64,000 nt of DNA from Methanosarcina barkeri str. Wiesmoor (GTDB lineage: Archaea; Halobacteriota; Methanosarcinia; Methanosarcinales; Methanosarcinaceae): NCBI RefSeq assembly GCF_000969985.1, contig NZ_CP009526.1:3596001-3660000 (forward strand), read 5' to 3'. The notes under the pieces are model-generated. The model worked only from the letters and a program-made list of their open reading frames with translations. It was not told the origin of the DNA and ran no database searches. Every line of letters begins with the position of its first letter. The stretch's first letter is position 1. The translations under genes and the position numbers were made by a program. Of the stretch, positions 17,045-26,567 are shown piece by piece.

Positions 17045-18286
17045 TCAAACTGTCCTTGGATCCGTAATTTCTCCTGCCAATGCCGAGGCTGCTGCGGTTG
17101 CAGGGGATGCCAGGTAGATAAAACCACTTTTTCCCATCCTGCCCTTGAAGTTTCGGTTTGCGGTTGAAAGGCAAACTTCTCCTTCACCGAGCACTCCCTG
17201 GTGAGCGCCAAGACAGGGCCCGCAGCCAGGGGTTGCAAGCGTAATGCCTGCTTTGAGCAGAATTTCCATCGTTCCGTTTTCAATTGCTGCAAGGAGAGTC
17301 GTGCGAGATGCAGGAATTACAATAGTCCTGACTGCAACCTTTTTTCCTTTAAGGATTGCTGCTGCGACCTCGAGGTCTTCAAGTCTGCCATTTGTGCACG
17401 TCCCTATGAAAACCTGGTCTATGTGGGTACCTTCAACTTCTCCCACAGGTTTTACGTTGTCAACCTGATGCGGACAGGCTACCTGAGGCTCGATATCTTC
17501 AGCAGAGTAAACGGGTTCTTTTACATAGACTGCATCCTGATCGGCATAAACCGGATCATAAGGAGCAGCCGCCCGATTTTTCAGGAAGGCAAAGGTTTTT
17601 TCGTCCGGTGGCACAATTCCGGTTTTTGCTCCCATTTCGATTGCCATGTTGCAGAGTGTCATTCTGCCGGAAACCGATAATTCGGAGATAGCCTGTCCGT
17701 AAAACTCTACAGCCTTATAGGTGGCACCGTCAATTCCGGTCTTCCCAATAAGGTAAAGGGTCAGATCTTTTGCATAAACCCCTTTTCCAAGCCTTCCTTC
17801 TACCGTGAACCTGAAACTCTCAGGAACCTTAAACCAGAGCTTACCTGTGGCAAAAATTTCAGCCATGTCGGTAGCTCCTACACCTGTGGCAAAAGCTCCG
17901 AAAGCCCCATAGGTGCAGGAATGCGAATCAGCGCCCACAACCAGTTTTCCAGGCAGTGCGAATCCATTTTCGGGGAGTACTTGATGACAGATTCCTTCTC
18001 CAAGCTCGTAAAAATTCGGAATTCCTTGTTCTTTTACCCATTCCCGGATTTCCTTTTGCAAAGTAGCTGATATCTCATTATTTGCAGGCGCGATGTGGTC
18101 GAAAGGAATTACAATCCTTGAGGGGTCCCAGACCTTCTTCATTTCCATTTCCTTAAAAGCATTAACTGCAAGTACTGAGGTGCCGTCATGCGCCATTGCA
18201 TAATCAACATCTGCAAGGACAAAATCGTTTGCCTTTGCCTCTGCTCCCGTTGCCCGGGAAAATATTTTTTCACTAATTGTTCCCAA
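17045..18286 (-). CDS. leuC: 3-isopropylmalate / homoaconitate dehydratase large subunit
   Basis: 413-residue aconitase-family large subunit. The three cluster ligands are visible: Cys in GTCTNGR and the pair in PGCGPCLG. Substrate-site blocks [20 protein letters not shown] and [12 protein letters not shown] are typical of the archaeal LeuC/HacA group. It isomerises 3-isopropylmalate in leucine synthesis, or homocitrate-type acids in coenzyme B synthesis (methanogen HacA). The two roles are hard to tell apart without the small subunit, which is not in this window. The start is TTG at 18286, supported by aggaga 8 bp upstream. Confidence 0.93.
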   Translation of the reverse strand: MGTISEKIFSRATGAEAKANDFVLADVDYAMAHDGTSVLAVNAFKEMEMKKVWDPSRIVIPFDHIAPANNEISATLQKEIREWVKEQGIPNFYELGEGICHQVLPENGFALPGKLVVGADSHSCTYGAFGAFATGVGATDMAEIFATGKLWFKVPESFRFTVEGRLGKGVYAKDLTLYLIGKTGIDGATYKAVEFYGQAISELSVSGRMTLCNMAIEMGAKTGIVPPDEKTFAFLKNRAAAPYDPVYADQDAVYVKEPVYSAEDIEPQVACPHQVDNVKPVGEVEGTHIDQVFIGTCTNGRLEDLEVAAAILKGKKVAVRTIVIPASRTTLLAAIENGTMEILLKAGITLATPGCGPCLGAHQGVLGEGEVCLSTANRNFKGRMGKSGFIYLASPATAAASALAGEITDPRTV

Positions 18287-18548
18287 AAGTAAGTCTCCTG
18301 TTTGATAATCAAGTGATAATGAAATATGAGGTATTCAGATTCCTGAACTCAATATAAAGAAATAACTGTACATATCTGACATATTAAGAATAGAATCCCA
18401 ATATTACAAATATAAATTATACTAAATCTTTTCAGTCTATTGAAGCTGGTTTATATAGGTTTTCTACAAAGCAAAATAAACTACTCTCTATTTAATTAAA
18501 TGTAGCGCTGATGCCGATGCGTGATTATTCTTTTCTACTACAGTGAAT
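18287..18548. other. AT-rich upstream region of leuC
   Basis: No gene. It probably holds the leuC promoter on the minus strand; several TATA-like strings make one choice unsafe. Confidence 0.4.
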
Positions 18549-19072
18549 CTAATAATGAACTCTGTCCCATTTTCCATTTTCTCCGTTTTTATGGAACTTG
18601 ATTTGGATTTCTCCGTTCAAAAACTTACCATCTTTATCAAAAAGATATTTGGAATTTGTATGCGTCCACAAAGGGGAGCCGTCTTTACATATAAATTCAA
18701 TTTCAAGGTTCTCATTGATGTTTTTTCCTTTTTGCCTAAAACATGTTTGATGATAACCTTATTTTCATCACTGATAAAATCCCACATCGGCCTAACAATG
18801 AGTTCGTCTGAACTGAAACCAAACATATCTTTAATCTGCTTATTGACGAAAGTAATTTTTTCTTCAGCATCAATTGTTTCCGGGATGTTCCGAGAGATTA
18901 TTTTCAACACTAAATCTTTGATAGAAGAAAGTAGTTCTACTCCGATTTTCGTGCCTCACTCATGAAGTAAGGGCTCACCCGCTTCATTTGAGTAAAGAAC
19001 AGTACCATCCTTATCGACACTAAGCACAGGATTTGGATTATTTGCTAGAAGTTTTTCAATTTTTGATTTCAT
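18549..19072 (-). pseudogene. PAS-domain sensor protein, decayed
   Basis: The minus strand from an ATG at 19072 reads MKSKIEKLLANNPNPVLSV DKDGTVLYSNEAGEPLLHE and then hits TGA where related Methanosarcina sensors have Trp. The frame resumes with GTKIGVELLSSIKDLVLKI. It continues into a PAS domain (EEKITFVNKQIKDMFGFSSD) until a frameshift near 18724, after which EIEFICKDGSPLWTHTNSKY and KDGKFLNGEIQIKFH are found in another frame. No kinase domain remains. Two lesions in 524 bp mark it as non-functional. Confidence 0.75.
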
Positions 19073-19437
19073 ATTCCCTTTCAGGCTCCTGTTTATGATG
19101 GTTACATGCCTACTGTCGAGAATTCATTTACGTTAAAGTGTCTACTGCAACTATATAAATATATAATATTGTTTAAATATAATACATTCAACTTAACTTT
19201 GAATTGAGATTATATTTATTACAAGAACCTTTTAAATGTGATATTTACCTGCTTAGATAGATGCAATTAGCATATATGTACACAGTGTCAGTTTTTTGTA
19301 ATACAAGGAATAAGTGTACTTCGTTAAGATCTGTTTTAGAAAGAGTTGTTAATTGATATATTAAAGTAAATGAAGTAGCAGTAAAAATAATATTTTCATT
19401 AAATTAAAGATTATTTTAGAATCTATATTCTTTAAAA

Positions 19438-19915
19438 GTGTTTGTAGGTAGTACAATTGCACCAAGTGAGCTTCGGACATTAAAAAGACTTGCTGCAATT
19501 GAGTGAATTTTAGGGCTTGATGATTACGGACTAGATGAAACAGTAGCTTCTGCATTTCCACAAAGGATCAAGAGTATTGAAGATAAATTGAATAATTCAA
19601 AAATTATTTTTAACATCCTGTAGAGCTTGAGATCCAGCCGACAACCAGGACTGAAAAACGGGCTGTCTTGTTCATAGGTCATGCAAAGGAAACAGAAAAA
19701 ACTATCTAACAGCCTGTGAAATTCTCAATTTCTTAAAATGAAAATTACCGGAAAAACTGCAAAATTAAAGAGAATGTCCAGAATATAAGGAAAGTAAAAC
19801 AGATGTACTGAAAAAAGATGCGGCAATGTATCCAAATGGGTTTCTGAGTAAAAAGAGAGCAGGAGCACCAGGATGTAAGGCTTGTTTTAGGATCGTAACC
19901 TATTGTAATCGGGTT
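19438..19915 (+). pseudogene. unidentified gene relic
   Basis: Three collinear protein-like stretches separated by stops and shifts: GSTIAPSELRTLKRLAAIE-stop-ILGLDDYGLDETVASAF PQRIKSIEDKL; PVELEIQPTTRTEKRAVLF IGHAKETEKTI; and CPEYKESKTDVLKKDAAMY PNGF...GAPGCKACFRI. Composition and phrase quality suggest a former gene, perhaps Cys-rich at its end. I cannot name the family. Confidence 0.4.
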
Positions 19916-20087
19916 ACATATGATTGAGAGTATTATCTATAAATAAAATTTGTTGGAATTATATCAAAAATAAACTCAAGCTGAGATTTTTGTTAATTGT
20001 ATGTAACTAAGTTACAATCGGGTATGACTTTTTAACCTGAAATATAATATCAAAAAATTTTTAAATATTCTTAATAGATACATAAAT

Positions 20088-20240
20088 ATGAACAATGATA
20101 CTATATATTCCAGTTCTAGTGTAATTTCAACTGCTCATGTTGTAACAATATATGGAATACCTGTAATATATATTGAAATTATAATAATCTTATTATTGAT
20201 CAGTATATTATATTTATTTTATAGAATTAAGAGAAAGTAA
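20088..20240 (+). CDS. possible 50-residue single-helix membrane peptide
   Basis: ATG at 20088 opens a frame of 50 residues: a polar N-terminus (MNNDTIYSSSSVISTAHVV), then one strongly hydrophobic helix (IPVIYIEIIIILLLISILYL) and a basic tail FYRIKRK. This is a classic small membrane-protein layout with the positive end inside. No good ribosome site is visible, and AT-rich DNA yields Ile/Leu/Tyr-rich frames by chance, so it is only a candidate. Confidence 0.3.
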   Translation: MNNDTIYSSSSVISTAHVVTIYGIPVIYIEIIIILLLISILYLFYRIKRK

Positions 20241-20653
20241 TATTTTTATCAGCATATGGGTATAATATATTTACTAGCTAGAAATGCACTTTTACTAACT
20301 CTGTATCTAATCAATATATTTTTTAAAAATGAGTCCAGAACTATAATTGCTCTTCCAGTATAGTATTGGGTTGAGGACAGCTACTCATATCTTATTGATT
20401 CTCAGAATGATTTTTAATTTAGTTGGGGTAAAAATTTCAAATGAATATTCAGCTATCAAAAAATTCCCCCGTGAATTCAGAATTGAATTTTCATTCTTCA
20501 GGCGAAGTTTTAAAAATATTTACGACTCATATTTATTGCAGCTTGCATAGCTAATAAAGTTCTTTTCCTGGAATATTTCAGGATAAAGCTGCTTTCTAAT
20601 TCAATTTTTCAGGAGAAGGGCGAGAAAATAAGTTTATTGATAGGGGATTTAAT

Positions 20654-21073
20654 ATGACGTCAAAATTGATGGACTATTTTAACAAGCAACCGAGAATTGG
20701 GGTTCTCAGCACAGCAAGTAAAGACGGAAAGGTAGATTCGGCTGTTTTCGGCTCACCTCAAATGATTGATGAAAAGACCGTTGTAGTTGCAACAGGTAAG
20801 AACCGCACGTTCTCAAACCTTCAGGAAAACCCTTATGCAATGTTCCTGATAATGGAACCTGGAGCAGATATTATGGCATGGAAAGGGATCAGGGTTTATC
20901 TGAAGTTGAAGGAATCTGCAACATCGGGGGAGATGCTTGATATGATCAAAAGCCAGATCGCAAAAATGGCTGGTGAGGAAGCGGCAAAGATGATATACGC
21001 AACTGCCACCTTCGAGATCATTGAGCTGAGACCTCTCGTTGATATGGGACAGGGCTGGGAGAAATCAATCTGA
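20654..21073 (+). CDS. pyridoxamine 5'-phosphate oxidase-like flavin split-barrel protein, copy 1
   Basis: 139 residues in the small FMN-binding split-barrel fold: MDYFNKQPRIGVLSTASKDG KVDSAVFGSPQM at the N-terminus, KTVVVATGKNRTFSNLQENP as the flavin-phosphate loop and strand, and a C-terminal strand-helix ending VDMGQGWEKSI. Members bind flavin, F420 or heme; the substrate is unknown. A near-copy lies 1.1 kb downstream (21757-22167), differing mainly in a 3-residue deletion (EPGADIMAWKG against EQDTEWKG). A ribosome site (ataggggattt) precedes the ATG. Confidence 0.85.
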   Translation: MTSKLMDYFNKQPRIGVLSTASKDGKVDSAVFGSPQMIDEKTVVVATGKNRTFSNLQENPYAMFLIMEPGADIMAWKGIRVYLKLKESATSGEMLDMIKSQIAKMAGEEAAKMIYATATFEIIELRPLVDMGQGWEKSI

Positions 21074-21203
21074 GTTTTTAAAGTTATGGAAACAAAATTA
21101 GGAAATCAAAGTCAAATAGGAAATCAAAGTCAAAGTTGTGGTGGCGCACCCGGCTGTAAGTAGGGTGCTGCGCCACTGCTCCGGTTACGATGGCTATTCA
21201 AAA

Positions 21204-21330
21204 TCAAGAATTTTTATATCCGATATTTTTCTTTTTTCCAATCACTATCTTTTCCAAATATACAAGTTCAACTTCTCTGCCCAGCGGTTCCCGCCTGAAC
21301 TCCTGATACCCCAGTTTATGATTAAGAACT
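21204..21330 (-). pseudogene. GNAT acetyltransferase C-terminal fragment, copy 1
   Basis: The minus strand encodes HKLGYQEFRREPLGREVELV YLEKIVIGKKKNIGYKNS, the last part of a GNAT N-acetyltransferase, matching the second copy at 22281. Everything upstream of this point is absent. It is a leftover of the segmental duplication that also copied the split-barrel gene. Confidence 0.7.
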
Positions 21331-21756
21331 GGCATCTATCACGTGCTTGAGAACAATTGAAAATATTCATGTCAGGTAGAAGGACTCGTTTTGTATTCAA
21401 CGTCTTTCATTCTTTACTCCTGAGTAACATTTACTTTAACAACTGGAACCACAATCAGCATAAAAGAAATATATTTTATATTCTTTTCTTTTATATTTGT
21501 AAATTTGTTTCTATTGAATGCCTTTAGCTTATTTTTCATGGGTTTTAGTCATATTCTCATTCATAGATTATCGAAATTCTCCGTGGTATACAGGTTAGCA
21601 GATTAAAAAGTTTTAAGCATACTTAAGACGATTATTATTAAAGCCTGCTGATTAATTATAGTTCTTTTCATGACAGTATTTTGTGACCAAGCAGTTTCGC
21701 AAACTCAACTCTGAAAGGAAAGAGCGCTAAAACAGGCTATTAGAGGAGGTTTAGAT
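21331..21756. other. spacer before split-barrel copy 2
   Basis: No coding signal. It separates the two duplicated modules and has no visible match to either. Confidence 0.5.
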
Positions 21757-22167
21757 ATGACGTCAAAATTGATGGACTACTTTAACAAGCAACCGAGAAT
21801 TGGGGTTCTCAGCACATCGAGTAAAGACGGAAAGGTAGATTCAGCTATTTTCGGCTCACCCAATATGATCGATGAAAAGACCGTTGTAGTTGCAACAGGT
21901 AAGAACCGCACGTTTTCAAACCTTCAGGAAAACCCTTACGCGATATACATGATAATGGAACAAGATACGGAATGGAAAGGAATCAGGGTTTATATGAAGA
22001 TGAAGGAATCTGCAACGTCGGGGGAAATGCTTGATACGATTAAAAGCCATATCGCAAAGATGGCCGGGGAGGAGGTTGCGCAGATGATGTATGCAACGGT
22101 TATCTTCGAGATCATTGAGCTGAGACCTCTCGTTGATATGGGACAGGGCTGGGAGAAATCGATCTGA
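21757..22167 (+). CDS. pyridoxamine 5'-phosphate oxidase-like flavin split-barrel protein, copy 2
   Basis: 136 residues, close paralog of 20654-21073 with the same MDYFNKQPRIGVLSTSSKDG start, flavin loop and VDMGQGWEKSI end. A stronger ribosome site (gaggagg) lies 8 bp before the ATG. Changes are scattered through the body (MFLIMEPGAD to IYMIMEQDTE; QIAKMAGEEAAK to HIAKMAGEEVAQ), showing time since duplication. Both copies appear intact, so both may be expressed. Confidence 0.85.
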   Translation: MTSKLMDYFNKQPRIGVLSTSSKDGKVDSAIFGSPNMIDEKTVVVATGKNRTFSNLQENPYAIYMIMEQDTEWKGIRVYMKMKESATSGEMLDTIKSHIAKMAGEEVAQMMYATVIFEIIELRPLVDMGQGWEKSI

Positions 22168-22280
22168 GTATTCAAAGTTGTGGAAATCAGAATAAAAAAA
22201 TGAAAATCAAAGTTGTGGTGGCGCACCCGGCTGTAAGTAGGGTGCTGCGCCACTGCTCCGGTTACGATGGCTATTCAAAA

Positions 22281-22640
22281 TCAAGAATTTTTATATCCGA
22301 TATTTTTCTTTTTTCCAATCACTATCTTTTCGACATATACAAGTTCAACTTTGCTGCCCAGCGGTTTCCGCCTGAGCTCTTGATACCCCCGTTTATGATA
22401 AAGGTGAAAATTTCTGATGCTATTCGATCCGGTGAAGAGTTCAAATCGAGCTAGATCCCGATACATAAGCTCAACCTCTGTCATCAAACGAGTGCCTATC
22501 CCCAGATTCTGCCATTTAGGGTGCACAATCAGCTTGCCTATACATTACTCCATATTTTGTATGGGCAGTGTGATTGTCTCGAAGGCAATTTGGCAGCCGT
22601 GATCAAGATTACATTTGAGCCTTCGATGGCAATCACTGGT
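22281..22640 (-). pseudogene. GNAT acetyltransferase, N-terminally broken, copy 2
   Basis: Reading the minus strand: FETITLPIQNME, an in-frame TAA at 22545-22547, then CIGKLIVHPKWQNLGIGTRL M, which is the acetyl-CoA-binding Q/R-x-x-G-x-G/A signature, and the C-terminal NFHLYHKRGYQELRRKPLGS. Downstream of the stop an open frame from an ATG (22526) gives 81 residues, too short for a full GNAT fold. The tail is duplicated at 21204-21330. Confidence 0.65.
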
Positions 22641-23003
22641 TAGTTTTTTGACGGCTTCAAGAACCGAAATAAGTACAACCTTTCTGCCCAAGATAATATG
22701 GAGTTAAAAGGTAAAAAGGTAGGATAAGAGTACTTTCATTTTTTGTGCATTTTATTCGAAGAATTTCATGTGCGTTTTTTAAATCAAAGTTATTAAATTG
22801 TTTACATAAAACGGTAAACTTTTATTTTAACAGATATAATTCATATCAATAATTAAAAGAAAGAAATCTATATGTTTATACCAGTTTGTATATAATTATA
22901 TATATTTAATTTATATTCCTAAAAATTCAATTTTTATTGACTTTTATTCTATTTTATTATCTAAATTAAACTTAAAAACGCCCAGATAAATAGTGGTGAT
23001 TTA
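22641..23003. other. AT-rich promoter region of the PKD protein gene
   Basis: No gene. Dense TATA-like strings (tatataattatatatattta near 22890-22910) probably include the promoter; gtggtgat before the TTG start is the likely ribosome site. Confidence 0.45.
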
Positions 23004-26000
23004 TTGAAAGTTGAAGAACACAATGGGCTAATTATCTTAGTAGTGTCGTCCTTAGTATTTTGTGCAGCAACCATACCAGTTCAAGCTGCACAGAGTGATG
23101 TTGTAGAATCTCCTACTGCTAATTTCTTTGCTTTCTCTACTTCTGGTAACGTACCATTTGATGCAGCATTTATGGATACAAGTAAGGGAAATCCTACTGA
23201 ATGGTACTGGGAATTTGGAGATGGGGGTACTTCGACCCAGCGAGACCCAGATCATACATATTCAGAGCCAGGAAGCTATACTGTAATACTTACAGCAAGT
23301 AATGATGCAGGCAGTGATGTGGCAACAAAAGCTGGTTATATTATAGTGAAAGGGTCTACAACGAATACAGAATCCACAACAGATACAGAATTCACAAAGA
23401 ATATAGAATCCACAGAGAATACAGCACAAGAACCTGTTGCTAAATTTTCTGCAACTCCTAAGTCCGGAAATACACCTCTAACAGTAGAGTTTACTGACAA
23501 AAGCACAGAAACACCTACTGACTGGTATTGGACTTTTGGAGACGGATATACTTCTACTCAGCAAAATCCAGAGCACACATATTCTGAAGTAGGAAGTTAT
23601 ACAGTAACACTTACGGCAACTAATGATGCTGGTAGTGATAAGAAAACAAAAGCCGGTTACATAAAAGTAGAGGAGTCTGCAACAGATACGGATAAACCCG
23701 TTGCTGATTTCTTCGCTTCCGTTACTTCTGGTAATGCACCATTTACTGCAGTATTTATGGATGGTAGTGTAGGAAACCCTACTGATTGGTACTGGGACTT
23801 TGGAGATGGAGCTACTTCGAGTCAACGGGATCCAACACATACCTACTCAGAGCCAGGAAGCTATACTGTAATACTTACAGCAAGTAATGATGCAGGCAGT
23901 GATGTGGCAACAAAAGCTGGTTATATTATAGTGAAAGGGTCTACAACGAATACAGAATCCACAACAGATACAGAATTCACAAAGAATATAGAATCCACAG
24001 AGAATACAGCACAAGAACCTGTTGCTAAATTTTCTGCAACTCCTAAGTCCGGAAATACACCTCTAACAGTAGAGTTTACTGACAAAAGCACAGAAACACC
24101 TACTGACTGGTATTGGACTTTTGGAGACGGATATACTTCTACTCAGCAAAATCCAGAGCACACATATTTTGAAGTAGGAAGTTATACAGTAACACTTACG
24201 GCAACTAATGATGCTGGTAGTGATAAGAAAACAAAAGCCGGTTACATAAAAGTAGAGGAGTCTGCAACAGATACGGATAAACCCGTTGCTGATTTCTTCG
24301 CTTCCGTTACTTCTGGTAATGCACCATTTACTGCAGTATTTATGGATGGTAGTGTAGGAAACCCTACTGATTGGTACTGGGACTTTGGAGATGGAGCTAC
24401 TTCGAGTCAACGGGATCCAACACATACCTACTCAGAACCAGGAAGCTATACAGTAACACTTACGGCAAGTAATGATGCAGGCAGTGACAAGAAAACAAAA
24501 ACAGACTATATCACAGTAACAGAATCCACAACGAATACAGAATCCAAAACCAATACAGAAATAAGTGCAAGCAAAGTTGTTTCATTATATTATCTTCAAC
24601 TTGCTGCAACTTCCGACCCCGAAAGAAGTCAAGGCGGAACAACTCAGGGAGCTGTTGAGTCTGTGAAGATTGTTGAAGCCGCTTTGGCTGAAGAAGGATT
24701 GCTTAGTGATAAGTATGCATACGACGGAAGCTATGGTACCGCTACTCTCAAAGCGTATAAGACATGGCAGAAGTCTATTGGTTCTGCGGAGAAGTATTGT
24801 GACGGGATACCAGGAAAGAAAGACTTGACCAAGCTTGGTAACAAGTATGGATTTACAGTGGATACTTCTACAATTTCATACTCTGATATTTCTGATTCCG
24901 AAGCAGATGCGAACCTTAATGTCCCTGTTGCTAAGTTTTCTGGAACTCCTAAATCAGGAAATACACCTCTAACAGTAGAGTTTACTGACGAAAGCATAGA
25001 AACGCCTACTGATTGGTATTGGACTTTTGGAGATGGATATACTTCGACCCAGCAAAATCCAGAACACACATATTCTGAAGCAGGAAGATATACAGTAACA
25101 CTTACGGCAACTAATGATGCTGGTAGTGACAAAGTAACAAAAACTGGTTGTATAAAGGTAAAGGAACCCACAAAGGATACAGAAATAAGCGCAAGCACAA
25201 GTGTTTCATTGAGTTATCTTCAAGTAGCAGCTGAATCTGATCCCGCAAGATCTCAGGGTAAAACTACTCCTGGAGCTACTGATTCTGTGAAGATTGTTGA
25301 AGCCGCTTTGGTTGAGGAAGGATACCTCGATGATGCCTATGCATATGACGGGGCCTATGGATCCGCTACAATCAACGCTTATAAACAATGGCAGGAGTCT
25401 CTTGGTTCCCCAGCAAAATATTGTGACGGAATACCAGGAAAGAAAGACTTGACCAAGCTTGGTAATAAGTATGGATTTACAGTGGACACCTCTACAGTCG
25501 CAGACTCTTATCTATTTGACTCAGAAGAAGATACTACAAAACTTGATGTTCCTGTTCTTGATGTTCCTGTTGCTGATTTTTCTGCATCTACAACCTACGG
25601 TGATGCACCTCTAAAAGTCAGATTTAATGACGAAAGTACAGGTTCACCGACTAAATGGAAGTGGACTTTTGGAGACGGCTCATCTTCAGAAGACACGGAT
25701 CCAAGGCATACTTATTCTAATCCAGGAAAATATACAGTTACATTAAAGGCAATCAACGAGGCAGGTAGTGATACAGAAAAGAAATCCGAGTATATAACAG
25801 TAACAGGATCGACAGCAAGCGCAGCAAAAATTGATACATGTGTCTATGTAACTACAACAATTGGAACAGTCTACAAAATTACAAAGGCTGGGACAAACAC
25901 TATACGACTTACATATTATGATTCTTCTACTGCTGAGGACTATTTGTCTGAAAATAAAGGGGCAACCGCCGCTGCCAAGGAAATCGTGGATTGTGCTGCG

Positions 26001-26267
26001 GCTTGGAACATGAAGCGGAATAGGGACATTGAGAGTATCATAAATCAAATAAAATCTACTGTAACTTATCAGTGTCTGAGTAGAATGACTCTGACTCAGC
26101 AGTACCCTTCTGATACCACATCTCTGAGTATAGATATACATCTGGATGAGAGTAATTGGAAGTGGCTATATACGAGTGAAGCGGAGAATTTAAAGAAAAT
26201 AAAAGATTTTCATGTTCAACAAATCTTTTCGAATTATGTTCAACCAATCCTTTCGAAATTTGAGTAA
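23004..26267 (+). CDS. secreted surface protein with seven PKD domains and two peptidoglycan-binding-like domains
   Basis: 1087 residues from a TTG start. A signal peptide (LIILVVSSLVFCAATIPVQA, cut near residue 28) sends it outside. Seven PKD domains carry the WYWxFGDG...HTYSEPGSYTVxL signature. Domains 1-5 run in tandem to about residue 510, separated by Thr/Glu-rich linkers (NTESTTDTE). Two copies follow of a ~100-residue domain with YAYDGSYGTATLKAYKTWQ and KYCDGIPGKKDLTKLG, resembling the peptidoglycan-binding fold, alternating with PKD 6 and 7. The last ~150 residues are a separate Cys-containing helical domain I do not recognise. No C-terminal anchor is seen, so it is probably secreted or bound to other surface proteins. 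Confidence 0.85.
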   Translation: MKVEEHNGLIILVVSSLVFCAATIPVQAAQSDVVESPTANFFAFSTSGNVPFDAAFMDTSKGNPTEWYWEFGDGGTSTQRDPDHTYSEPGSYTVILTASNDAGSDVATKAGYIIVKGSTTNTESTTDTEFTKNIESTENTAQEPVAKFSATPKSGNTPLTVEFTDKSTETPTDWYWTFGDGYTSTQQNPEHTYSEVGSYTVTLTATNDAGSDKKTKAGYIKVEESATDTDKPVADFFASVTSGNAPFTAVFMDGSVGNPTDWYWDFGDGATSSQRDPTHTYSEPGSYTVILTASNDAGSDVATKAGYIIVKGSTTNTESTTDTEFTKNIESTENTAQEPVAKFSATPKSGNTPLTVEFTDKSTETPTDWYWTFGDGYTSTQQNPEHTYFEVGSYTVTLTATNDAGSDKKTKAGYIKVEESATDTDKPVADFFASVTSGNAPFTAVFMDGSVGNPTDWYWDFGDGATSSQRDPTHTYSEPGSYTVTLTASNDAGSDKKTKTDYITVTESTTNTESKTNTEISASKVVSLYYLQLAATSDPERSQGGTTQGAVESVKIVEAALAEEGLLSDKYAYDGSYGTATLKAYKTWQKSIGSAEKYCDGIPGKKDLTKLGNKYGFTVDTSTISYSDISDSEADANLNVPVAKFSGTPKSGNTPLTVEFTDESIETPTDWYWTFGDGYTSTQQNPEHTYSEAGRYTVTLTATNDAGSDKVTKTGCIKVKEPTKDTEISASTSVSLSYLQVAAESDPARSQGKTTPGATDSVKIVEAALVEEGYLDDAYAYDGAYGSATINAYKQWQESLGSPAKYCDGIPGKKDLTKLGNKYGFTVDTSTVADSYLFDSEEDTTKLDVPVLDVPVADFSASTTYGDAPLKVRFNDESTGSPTKWKWTFGDGSSSEDTDPRHTYSNPGKYTVTLKAINEAGSDTEKKSEYITVTGSTASAAKIDTCVYVTTTIGTVYKITKAGTNTIRLTYYDSSTAEDYLSENKGATAAAKEIVDCAAAWNMKRNRDIESIINQIKSTVTYQCLSRMTLTQQYPSDTTSLSIDIHLDESNWKWLYTSEAENLKKIKDFHVQQIFSNYVQPILSKFE
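23262..24431. repeat. 585-bp in-frame tandem duplication inside the PKD gene
   Basis: 23262-23846 and 23847-24431 are nearly identical; the protein copies of 195 residues differ at one place (HTYSEVG against HTYFEVG). Each unit carries two PKD domains with linkers. A third, diverged start follows. It is recent and in frame. Confidence 0.93.
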
Positions 26268-26567
26268 TGCATATTGAAAAGTCACAATAGGTCTGTAATA
26301 TCAGAGTCTCTGTTCCAGTTTTGCATATTGAGCTTATCCCAAAACTCAAAATTGATCTACCAAAGATTGAGTTCTGAATAATCAATAGAGTTTCTGATCA
26401 TGAAAAATAGTTCTGAAACTTTGCTTATTTGAGAATAATATTGTTTTTGGGATGAGCTCATTGCATATTGTAAAAGTTATGAAGGTAATCACTTTTCGGA
26501 TAGGCTCTAAGTCACCAAAGACCCCCAAAAAGTAAAAAAGTGACAGACTCAGTTTAAATCCAGGTTT
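26268..26567. other. spacer with MITE-like inverted repeat
   Basis: No gene. The phrase tgcatattg occurs three times (26268, 26322, 26462) and an inverted repeat spans 26321-26470. Confidence 0.5.
26321..26470. mobile_element. MITE-like element or transposon scar
   Basis: Left arm ttgcatattgagcttatccc with aaaac (26321-26345) is an imperfect inverse of the right arm gtttttgggatgagctcatt with gcatattg (26443-26470). The ~150-bp unit lacks coding capacity. The tgagcttatcccaaaa end resembles the ends of archaeal insertion sequences, but I cannot name the parent. Confidence 0.4.

Larger units (their letters stand above)
19073..20653. other. decayed AT-rich region
   Basis: Apart from the relic at 19438-19915 and the candidate peptide at 20088-20240, I see no coding signal. 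The frames at 19361-19561 (minus) and 20347-20550 (plus) look random. A weak direct repeat, gttacatatg and gtatgtaactaagttac, occurs near 19912 and 19998. Confidence 0.5.

Noticed and set aside
20347-20550. 67-residue plus-strand frame
   Set aside because: No ribosome site, random composition, inside a decayed region.
22200-22454. 84-residue plus-strand frame, and its twin at 21138-21350
   Set aside because: Both are antisense to GNAT tails, which carry real motifs on the minus strand; their similarity comes from the duplication.
26056-26385. 109-residue minus-strand frame over the PKD gene end
   Set aside because: Antisense to the strong PKD gene and into the MITE-like spacer; no start signal.
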